Positions 17,306 through 23,499 of a stretch of 23,499 bases of DNA are shown in pieces. Source of the stretch: Elusimicrobia bacterium RIFOXYB2_FULL_49_7 (GTDB lineage Bacteria > Fibrobacterota > OXYB2-FULL-49-7). Every line of letters starts with the position of its first letter. The first letter of the stretch is position 1. Where the stretch lies: positions 1 to 23,499 of the forward strand of contig MGVN01000147.1 in assembly GCA_001800515.1 (NCBI GenBank), written 5' to 3'. The notes beneath the pieces are model-generated. The model was not told where the DNA came from. It did no database searches and saw only the letters and a list, made by a program, of their open reading frames with translations. A program made the position numbers and the translations under genes.

Positions 17306-18727
17306 TCAAAACGACGAAGTCAGTGCCGTATACACCATGGGCGCATGATCCTCCGGCAGGTTTTGTTTCCGGTGAAAGAGGGAGAAGCCGCCGGCGGCAA
17401 TGTAACTGATCTTCGGATAGACCACACGGATGCCGAGGCCGGCTGCGGTGAAAAGGTCTCTTGATACATTGATTTCCGTAAAAGTTCGCCGGTTGAATTC
17501 TCCCTCCGATACTTCCCCCCATAACACGCCGTTGTCCGCAAAAAGAAAGGCCTCGGCCAGGTAGTTCATCCGCCGAGCCATCTTTTCAGCCTGTCCACTG
17601 AACCGGTATTCAGGCGGTAAATCATCATAGGTGAATTCAAAGAGACGGAAGCGGTGTTCCACATTCCAGAAAAGGAGATTGGAGGCTGCCAGGGCCCGAA
17701 ATCCGCGGAAATGGATGTCATCATTGTAGAAAATCATCCGGTGAAAAAGCTTATCCGCGTCAAACCGGTTGCGTGCAGTGAACGAAAGATTGGAAGCCAG
17801 CGTCTGGCGGCCGGTAAGCGGGTAATAATACTTGAAGGAGGCAAACAGTTGGTTAAAAGGATAGCATTCCCCGTTTTTCAGGTTCTCTACCCAATAGCGC
17901 CGTCCTTCCAAAAAACAAGAATATCCCTTTACCGGATAGAACATTGAATTGCGTCGATCGTATCGGGCCGAAAGCGCCACGGACGGCACCTGCTCACGCC
18001 GGGGATATGAGACGAACAGACGGCTTGTGTCCCGGATATCCGAGGGATTGGGAATGATGATTTGCCAATCCAAACGCTTCCATGCCTCCATGTCAATACG
18101 CCATGTTTTGGTGATTTCATGATTATACGAAAGCCGCAGGGCCAGTCGGGGAAACAATTCCTTTTCCGAATATATTTCGCCCAGGGCCTGATGCGCATAA
18201 TATGGAGAGGTGTAGTTGGGTTGGACCCGAAGCGATCCGCTGATGCCCGACCGGAAGCCGGACCCGGGAAAGCCAATAGCCGTGTACTCTCCTGAGACCG
18301 CATACAGGTAGGGAAAGGTAACCGTTACCCGGGCCGAATGAGGTTGATGAAACAAAAAACGGCGGGTTATACCCGGAGAGATCGCAATCCAAAATTTGCT
18401 TTCGCCCATCATGGTAAGACTGAAGGCACCGCCATAGATGAAAGCTTCGTTCTTTTCCTTTTCACGGACAATCAGGCTGACACTCACGGAATCGTCATTC
18501 AAGGCGGTCAGGAAAAAGAGGGTATCAAAACACCCGGTTGCGTACAGCCGGTCACGTGCCTGATTCAGGCTGACGGAGTCTATAGACGCGCCCGGGGTCA
18601 GGCCCGCCATTTCCAGAATGGTTGCTTCCGGTAATTCCGTTTTGCCCAGAAGACGGATATTCTGCAGGACTGCGGCCTGAAGGGAAAAGACCGCACAGAT
18701 AATCAAAATTAAAAACGGGGAATACAT
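17306..18727 (-). CDS. Omp85/BamA-like outer-membrane protein with a single POTRA domain
   Basis: The 473-residue product starts at ATG 18727. Residues 1-18 form a signal peptide ending FSLQA. Residues about 19-95 fit one POTRA domain (IRLLGKTELPEATI, then RLYATGCFDTLFF). The rest is beta-barrel-like. The FRGFRALAASN segment matches the conserved RGF/RGY loop of Omp85 barrels, and the chain ends in Phe, the usual outer-membrane assembly signal. BamA has five POTRAs, so this is a short homologue. It may insert or translocate a narrow set of proteins, or serve lipid transfer. No clear ribosome site precedes the start, which lies 26 bases past the 3' end of rnpB. Starts farther upstream would overlap that RNA. 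Confidence 0.85.
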   Translation of the reverse strand: MYSPFLILIICAVFSLQAAVLQNIRLLGKTELPEATILEMAGLTPGASIDSVSLNQARDRLYATGCFDTLFFLTALNDDSVSVSLIVREKEKNEAFIYGGAFSLTMMGESKFWIAISPGITRRFLFHQPHSARVTVTFPYLYAVSGEYTAIGFPGSGFRSGISGSLRVQPNYTSPYYAHQALGEIYSEKELFPRLALRLSYNHEITKTWRIDMEAWKRLDWQIIIPNPSDIRDTSRLFVSYPRREQVPSVALSARYDRRNSMFYPVKGYSCFLEGRRYWVENLKNGECYPFNQLFASFKYYYPLTGRQTLASNLSFTARNRFDADKLFHRMIFYNDDIHFRGFRALAASNLLFWNVEHRFRLFEFTYDDLPPEYRFSGQAEKMARRMNYLAEAFLFADNGVLWGEVSEGEFNRRTFTEINVSRDLFTAAGLGIRVVYPKISYIAAGGFSLFHRKQNLPEDHAPMVYTALTSSF

Positions 18728-18752
18728 TGTTCGAGAATAAAATACATTAAAT

Positions 18753-19105
18753 GGAGCGGGTCTGTAAGCCGGATTCTGTCTTTGTACGGCCATTACTCTG
18801 GGACAGGCTTCACAGCCGGCCTCAAGCAACCTACCCTGGAATCAAACGAGGCGGGCCGCCTCATTTCCCTTTACTTGGTCTTGTACCGAATGGGGTTTAC
18901 CCTGCCGTTTCCGTCACCGGAAACGCGGTGAGCTCTTACCTCGCCGTTTCACCCTTACCTGTCTTTGTTTTCACAATCACAGGCGGTTTATTTTCTGTGG
19001 CACTTATCCCCGGCTCGCGCCGACTTCCCGTTAGGAAGCATTCTGCCCTGTGGTATCCGGACTTTCCTCTATTGTTTGCACAACAGCGGCCGCCCGACCC
19101 GCTCC
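18753..19105 (-). ncRNA. rnpB: RNase P RNA, bacterial type A
   Basis: This is the catalytic RNA that removes tRNA 5' leaders. Read on the minus strand, it contains GAGGAAAGTCCGGA near the 5' end, then AGGGTGAAACGGCGAGGTAA with GAGCTCACCG, then GGTAGG, and the 3' block ACAGAATCCGGCTTACAGA. The 5' end GGAGCGGGTC (19105-19096) pairs perfectly over ten bases with GACCCGCTCC (18762-18753), forming helix P1 and fixing both ends. Length is about 353 bases. A consensus promoter places the transcription start at the same 5' base. No terminator separates it from the Omp85-like gene downstream. Confidence 0.97.
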
Positions 19106-19111
19106 GGAAAT

Positions 19112-19140
19112 ATAATACGTTAATCCGAAAAGAAAGTCAA
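19112..19140 (-). promoter_or_regulatory. Strong sigma-70 promoter of rnpB
   Basis: On the minus strand TTGACT (19140-19135) is followed after 17 bases by TATTAT (19117-19112). The expected start, about seven bases downstream, coincides with the first base of the P1 helix at 19105. This promoter probably also serves the Omp85-like gene. Confidence 0.75.
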
Positions 19141-19154
19141 AGGATAATCCGGAA

Positions 19155-19194
19155 AGAAAAACCTGCCCCCCGTCTTTTTAACAAGGCGGGGGGC
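19155..19194 (-). terminator. Intrinsic terminator of the beta-helix protein operon
   Basis: Just past the stop at 19202, on the minus strand, GCCCCCCG (19194-19187) and CGGGGGGC (19172-19165) form an eight-pair GC stem with a 14-base loop. The run AGGTTTTTC follows. It separates the beta-helix operon from the rnpB promoter about 15 bases beyond. Confidence 0.85.
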
Positions 19195-19201
19195 AATGGA
19201 A

Positions 19202-21013
19202 TTAATGAACAATCGTAAATTTTGTCTGAAACTGATTCAATTGACTGCGGAAGCGGAGCAGATAAGAACCGGGCGGCAACCGGTTGCCTTCATGATCACG
19301 GCCGTCCCAAAAACGAGAATAAGTTCCTTTAGGCGTTTCACCGTTAAAAAGATTCCGAACCATACGGCCGCGGACATCCCAGATGGTAATTTCCAAATGA
19401 GGCAGATTCCTTGACAGAACATAATCAATTCGGGCAACTGATCCGGAAGGATTTGGTGAGACGAGCGCTTGGATGGTTCCTTGGGCAAACTTACTCCTCA
19501 ATTCCTTAGAATGCTCGATATTAACGTAGGGAGTGGTATTGTTTTCTGCCCCGTCATAGGCTTCGAAAGCGCCGATGGAAGGGGGATTCGGCCGTTCATT
19601 GCCGAGAAAATCATACATGGGTTCGGACAGTGTTTCCGACAGGATATTATGAGCAACCATGGTATCGGCAACGACTTCAAGCATCGTGTCGATGTGAATA
19701 TTCTCCTGGGAGACCAAAAGGCCTTTTCCAATGGCATCCACTGCTTCGGGTCTTAAGCGGAAATCATTGGAGGCGGTATCCCAAAAAATAGTAGCCACAT
19801 CCGCTACTTCCATACGCAGATTATTCACACAGCAGTTTTTTCTTAGTAACGACTGATCACGAACAAGATCGGGCGGCCAGGTGGCGATGATTTGAACGCC
19901 ATCTACAATCAGGACGTTCGGAAAAGTCGAACTGCATAGGGCGGGATCGATATCACACCACAAAGAGTCCGTGTTCCAAAGGTTAACGGTCAGATTGTTC
20001 ATGATGACGTTCCCAATGCCGGCAAGCCGTTGTGCCACGGGCAGAGTGGGATAGCTTGCGCCTAAGACCGTGAACGGTGCAGCATTGACAAAGGTGTTGT
20101 TATACACCAGATTATAGGAGCCATGATTAATCGTAAAAGCGCGGTTGCCCGCATTCCGGTCATGATAACCTACCACCACATTGTTGCGGACAACACAACC
20201 GAAAGTTTCGTGGGGATAGGAACCCACCCGGAAGTACTGACCCGCTGTTAAGCCTCCCCCCAAACTGAAACCGAAACCATTGATGTTTTTAAAAATATTG
20301 CTTTCAAACAGGCAGTATTTTGACCCCCCTTTAACAAAACCACCGTAAGCGGAATTAACATTCCAAAATTGAGCATAATCACTCTTAGAAATGTCATGGC
20401 AGTAATTACCCCGGATGACATGATAGCATGAACCGTTAAGATTGAAACCATTCAGGTTGTCCGCATCATAAGGTCCGGCAATGCGCTCGGATTCATTGTT
20501 TTCAAACAAAAGGTAATCGGAATAATAAGTAGAGGCATAATCTTCCGGAACCGGATGTGGAACATTGGCACTGTCCATAGAAGACATCTTTATCGGCGCT
20601 TCTCTTAAATTGTAAAAATGACAGTTTCGAACAGTGAAGAATTGCCCGCCGGCCTTGACATGGAAGACATGAGTGACAATATCATTGTTGAAATCAATAT
20701 TTTCAAAAACCCAATGTGCTCCCTGAATAGTAAGCCATTCATATTCTGCCCGGATAATAACGGTATTTTTTTGTGCTGCACGGACCACAATAGGATTTTC
20801 CGCTGTTCCGTTGTGTGTCAGATAATAATAAGAGCCCAGACCGCTTCCTGCTGAGGCCTTGTATTCACCGGACTCAAAAGTGAGGGTGTCACCGGCCACC
20901 AGAGCGCGTATGGTGGAGCCGAAACTACTGGTTGTCGACGTGGTGATCGTATATTTCGTCGCATAACCTGAAAGAATGAGGGATAAAATTAAGACCGGGA
21001 AAAGATGTCTCAT
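19202..21013 (-). CDS. Secreted right-handed beta-helix protein with FlgD-like C-terminal domain, candidate polysaccharide lyase
   Basis: The 603-residue protein starts with a signal peptide (residues 1-18, ending SGYA). Residues about 20-500 consist of short repeating Asn-rich strands of the pectate-lyase-like parallel beta-helix. An entry strand pattern (ALVAGDTLTFESGEY, then GTAENPIVVRAA) is typical of PL6/pectate-lyase-like proteins. Residues about 515-603 form a FlgD/Ig-like sorting domain (SPNPSGSVARI, then ITIWDVRGRMVR, WDGRDHEGN, PPGSYLLRF). The enzymatic activity is inferred. FVKGGSKYCLFESNIF is shared with the paralogue upstream and may hold a catalytic Lys. The gene lies nine bases after its paralogue, has its own AAGGAGG site, and is followed by a strong terminator. 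Confidence 0.82.
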   Translation of the reverse strand: MRHLFPVLILSLILSGYATKYTITTSTTSSFGSTIRALVAGDTLTFESGEYKASAGSGLGSYYYLTHNGTAENPIVVRAAQKNTVIIRAEYEWLTIQGAHWVFENIDFNNDIVTHVFHVKAGGQFFTVRNCHFYNLREAPIKMSSMDSANVPHPVPEDYASTYYSDYLLFENNESERIAGPYDADNLNGFNLNGSCYHVIRGNYCHDISKSDYAQFWNVNSAYGGFVKGGSKYCLFESNIFKNINGFGFSLGGGLTAGQYFRVGSYPHETFGCVVRNNVVVGYHDRNAGNRAFTINHGSYNLVYNNTFVNAAPFTVLGASYPTLPVAQRLAGIGNVIMNNLTVNLWNTDSLWCDIDPALCSSTFPNVLIVDGVQIIATWPPDLVRDQSLLRKNCCVNNLRMEVADVATIFWDTASNDFRLRPEAVDAIGKGLLVSQENIHIDTMLEVVADTMVAHNILSETLSEPMYDFLGNERPNPPSIGAFEAYDGAENNTTPYVNIEHSKELRSKFAQGTIQALVSPNPSGSVARIDYVLSRNLPHLEITIWDVRGRMVRNLFNGETPKGTYSRFWDGRDHEGNRLPPGSYLLRFRSQLNQFQTKFTIVH

Positions 21014-21022
21014 ACTGCCTCC

Positions 21023-22504
21023 TTATCGAATAAAAACAAACCGTTTACAAACTTGACGATCATTGGACCGTATGCGGACAAAATAAGTGCCGGATGCTGT
21101 TTTGCTGGTATGGCTTTGTCCATCCCATTGAATGCTATAGCGTCCGGCAGACCGGGGACCATCGTACAATACTCGGACCGTACGACCGGAAAAATCATAT
21201 ATCCCAATCTCAACGTAACGCATATCCCGTTCCAATTGGAAATCTATGGTAGCAGATGGGTTGGCCGGATTGGGATGTATTTCCAAGAACGATACTTCCG
21301 GCATCGCACTCTCAATCGTTTCCACGGCTATAAAAGGATTTTCTTCATAGGCTTCATAAGCACCATAGGATACCATTTCCGGTCGTGCCGTACCCATGGC
21401 ATCAAACAGAACACTGTCGAGTCGCGGAACTTGACCGATGAGCGTAGTGGCCGTTGATTTTAATGCGAAATTACGGGAAGAAGGAGCCCAAAAAAGAGCG
21501 GCATTATAGGTGGTGTTTTTAAAGTTATTCACACCATTTGCAGGAAGAGAAACATTTCCTCCCATCACGAGGTTGTTTCTACAGTCTGCGGCAACAAGAC
21601 TGCCGCTGCTGGAAATGATTGTATTGTGATACAATTTCCGTTCCAAATTCGTTCCGCAAGTGAATTCAACGGTGTTGCAATATAAGACAACATTGTTCCG
21701 ATACATGATATCATTTGTTTCAAAGGAACGGGCTAAACGGAAAAAGGAGACGCCTGTGCAACCCCCGCCGAAACAGAAGGCCATACCCACACCGGGACCG
21801 AATACATTGCCTTCTAAAATGTTGTGTTGTGCCCCGGCTTTAAAAAAGCCGGCATATGTCGGATCTCCGGCTGTGCTGCCTTGTGTCCGGACCAAGTCGT
21901 GAACCCAATTGTTCCGAATGACCATGTGCTCGGGACCGTTGAGGTTGAATCCGTTCCCGTTTCCGTTCAATCCCAGGACACTGCTTGAGATGTCACAACC
22001 ATCAATAATGGAATAATCACCCGGAAAAATGGAATCCGGCGTGGTATTCATGGCACCTGCTTTGATAAAGGTCTCGCCAAATTGGGTCAGTTTGCAATTT
22101 CGAATATGAATGTATTGGGCTCTTTCGTTGAGTTTGAAGTGGCAGTTGGCCACACCATCCAAGCCGGCAATATTCAGATTTTCGAACGTATAATAACGAT
22201 GGTACATCATAAACAATTCTTCATGACCATGAATAATGAAAACCGTGTTCGGTGCTGTTGCTCGGATCACTATCCGGTGGTCAGGCAACCCGTCGTACTG
22301 GGAGGTCATGCTTGGGACATAAGCATATTGTCCCGGCATTATTAAAAGCGTATCGCCGGCCCGAAGCTTGCCGAATTCTTGACTCAGCATGGGCGGCCGA
22401 GTGACAATATAAGTGCTGTCTGCTAAAAGGGAACTCCATGTTGCGATCAGAATTAGAAAAACATGGTTCTTAAGGAACGAAACAATGATTCGAGGTACCC
22501 GCAT
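21023..22504 (-). CDS. Secreted right-handed beta-helix protein with FlgD-like C-terminal domain, paralogue of the next gene
   Basis: The 493-residue product carries a signal peptide (about 1-28, ending SLLA), a parallel beta-helix (about 30-400) and a C-terminal FlgD/Ig-like domain (HPNPANPSATIDF, IGIYDFSGRTVR, WDGQSHTSKTASG). The helix shares collinear blocks with the downstream protein: GNGFNLNG followed by MVIRNNWVHDL, then FFKAGAQHNILEGNVF and a GGG turn. Tandem duplication is likely, although overall identity looks low. It may be a polysaccharide lyase or a carbohydrate-binding helix; activity is not proven by sequence. It is the first gene of the pair, behind AGGAGG and a leader of about 110-130 bases. 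Confidence 0.8.
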   Translation of the reverse strand: MRVPRIIVSFLKNHVFLILIATWSSLLADSTYIVTRPPMLSQEFGKLRAGDTLLIMPGQYAYVPSMTSQYDGLPDHRIVIRATAPNTVFIIHGHEELFMMYHRYYTFENLNIAGLDGVANCHFKLNERAQYIHIRNCKLTQFGETFIKAGAMNTTPDSIFPGDYSIIDGCDISSSVLGLNGNGNGFNLNGPEHMVIRNNWVHDLVRTQGSTAGDPTYAGFFKAGAQHNILEGNVFGPGVGMAFCFGGGCTGVSFFRLARSFETNDIMYRNNVVLYCNTVEFTCGTNLERKLYHNTIISSSGSLVAADCRNNLVMGGNVSLPANGVNNFKNTTYNAALFWAPSSRNFALKSTATTLIGQVPRLDSVLFDAMGTARPEMVSYGAYEAYEENPFIAVETIESAMPEVSFLEIHPNPANPSATIDFQLERDMRYVEIGIYDFSGRTVRVLYDGPRSAGRYSIQWDGQSHTSKTASGTYFVRIRSNDRQVCKRFVFIR

Positions 22505-22614
22505 TTTTCCTCCTGGTTAGGTTATCTGACTGATAGAAAAATTGATTTCCCCATTATTTTCAAGCATTGTGGAAACAAACGGCATGCGCTTTCAACCCAG
22601 GAATCATGCTCCCT

Positions 22615-22661
22615 CTATCTTTGATTTATATAAGATAGTCCTTCGAAAACCCTAAGATCAA
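22615..22661 (-). promoter_or_regulatory. Possible promoter and operator of the beta-helix operon
   Basis: An inverted repeat with seven-base arms, CTATCTT (22615-22621) and AAGATAG (22632-22638), has a ten-base AT-rich centre. Two minus-strand promoter readings overlap it: TTGATC (22661-22656), 18 bases, TATCTT (22637-22632), or TTAGGG (22655-22650), 17 bases, TATATA (22632-22627). The repeat would cover the -10 region, so it could be a regulator site. No -24/-12 sigma-54 promoter is visible here. The rest of 22505-22680 shows no gene. Confidence 0.35.
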
Positions 22662-22680
22662 ACAAAAAGACCAGGCTTCA

Positions 22681-23499
22681 CTAAAGCGTTTTCGTGAAAA
22701 GGGTCCTATTTTTTGGTGGCTGGCTTCCCCCCTTTTTCCATTTTTTTGCATCAATCTTGAAATCTTTCAGCTTGCGGAAGAAAGTGGCCTTGGATATCTT
22801 AGCCTCTCTTGCCGCCCGGTCGATAATCCCATTATGTTTTTCCAACAGAGCATGGATGTGTTCCGGGCGCATGGCGCGGGCGTCACCCACAGGGATGGTA
22901 GGCTTATTTTTCGTTTTTATGCCTTCTCCGGCCCCTATCATCTCAATATGTTTAGCATCAATCTCTTTGTCGTTGCATAGTAAGACCGCTTTTTCGATGA
23001 CGTGTTCCAGTTCCCGCACATTGCCCGGCCAATTATAGGCGAGCAGTTTTTGATAACTGTCGACCGCCAGCTCTTGGCATGACCGGTTATATTTTTTGCT
23101 GGTGCGGTTTAAGAAATACAGACTCAGCGGGGGTATATCTTCTTTATGCTCCCGTAACGGCGGAAGCGTTAAATGAAAGGTGTTGAGCCGATAATAGAGA
23201 TCCTTGCGAAACCGCTCTTCGTCTACCATTTGCTGAAGCGGCTGATTGGCGGCAGCGATGATCCGGGTATGGACATTTATTTTTTTATTGCTGCCGATTC
23301 GTTCCACAATAAAATCCTGTAAGAAATTCAGCAGCTTTGCCTGCGTGGCAAGCGGGATGTTACCGATTTCATCCAGGAATAAGGTCCCTTCTTCGGCGGC
23401 TTCCAGTTTGCCGGCTCTTGCCCGTTCCGCACCGGTAAATGCGCCTCTTTCGAATCCGAAGAGCTCACTCTCCAGCAATGAGGAGGGCAGGGCCGCGCA
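22681..23499 (-). CDS. Sigma-54-dependent transcriptional activator, C-terminal part (5' partial)
   Basis: The frame stays open to the window edge, so the N-terminus and Walker A are missing; 272 residues are visible. They begin in the AAA+ domain at [13 protein letters not shown] and include the GAFTGA loop that contacts sigma-54, Walker [10 protein letters not shown], the [11 protein letters not shown] sensor/arginine region and the [15 protein letters not shown] segment. A Fis-type helix-turn-helix follows ([19 protein letters not shown]), then a basic tail of about 25 residues. An internal TTG at 23478 is not a true start, because the conserved sequence continues upstream. The input signal would be set by the unseen N-terminal domain. 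Its target is unknown and need not be the adjacent operon. Confidence 0.93.
   Translation of the reverse strand, partial: CAALPSSLLESELFGFERGAFTGAERARAGKLEAAEEGTLFLDEIGNIPLATQAKLLNFLQDFIVERIGSNKKINVHTRIIAAANQPLQQMVDEERFRKDLYYRLNTFHLTLPPLREHKEDIPPLSLYFLNRTSKKYNRSCQELAVDSYQKLLAYNWPGNVRELEHVIEKAVLLCNDKEIDAKHIEMIGAGEGIKTKNKPTIPVGDARAMRPEHIHALLEKHNGIIDRAAREAKISKATFFRKLKDFKIDAKKWKKGGSQPPKNRTLFTKTL

Noticed and set aside
18728..18829. An N-terminal extension of the Omp85-like gene to 18829.
   Set aside because: The extension reads through the 3' end of rnpB and would place residues ahead of an evident signal peptide beginning at ATG 18727.
18751..19218. A plus-strand open frame of 155 codons with an MERVCKPDSV start.
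   Set aside because: It is antisense to rnpB. This kind of spurious product recurs opposite RNase P RNA and is explained by conserved RNA sequence.
22505..22680. A sigma-54 (-24/-12) promoter for the beta-helix operon, given the adjacent activator.
   Set aside because: No GG-N10-GC arrangement with the surrounding consensus is present on the minus strand in this leader.
22662..22695. An intrinsic terminator after the sigma-54 activator gene.
   Set aside because: There is a short T-run but only a four-pair stem before it, too weak to call.

Overview
The window reads as a chromosomal segment of a Gram-negative bacterium. It encodes an Omp85-type outer-membrane barrel and secreted proteins that end in FlgD-like Ig/sorting domains. 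Those C-terminal domains are typical of the FCB assemblage (Fibrobacterota/Chitinivibrionia, Bacteroidota relatives and similar candidate phyla). I favour an FCB-type polysaccharide degrader but cannot fix the phylum. I see no mobile element, CRISPR array, tRNA or phage gene.

Layout. (1) Positions 1-2349, plus strand: the tail of an unknown gene, a small membrane-anchored protein, an EamA-type transporter, and an MsrB-MsrA fusion with its own consensus sigma-70 promoter. (2) Positions 11331 down to 2350, minus strand: a tightly packed eight-gene operon. In order it encodes a membrane-anchored family-5 solute-binding protein, a UxaE-type tagaturonate epimerase, a cytoplasmic acyl-esterase-like hydrolase, an unknown exported protein, two ABC permeases, a double ATPase, and a small SET-domain protein. 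(3) Positions 11546-17275, plus strand: a coiled-coil membrane protein, then gcvH, gcvPA, gcvPB and a CtpA-type protease. (4) Positions 19105 down to 17306, minus strand: RNase P RNA followed at once by a one-POTRA Omp85-like protein. (5) Positions 22504 down to 19155, minus strand: two paralogous secreted beta-helix proteins and a terminator. (6) Positions 23499 down to 22681, minus strand: the C-terminal part of a sigma-54-dependent activator, cut by the window edge.

Working together (inference). The two secreted beta-helix proteins could cleave an acidic plant polysaccharide such as pectin outside the cell. The oligopeptide-type ABC system would take up the oligomers. The esterase could remove acyl groups, and the epimerase would feed tagaturonate into uronate catabolism. 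The rest of that pathway is not in this window. The most unusual unit is the eight-gene operon. It combines a divergent Opp/Dpp-type importer, sugar-acid enzymes, an unclassified exported protein and a SET-domain methyltransferase-like protein. The glycine cleavage cluster has H and both P subunits but no gcvT or lpd.
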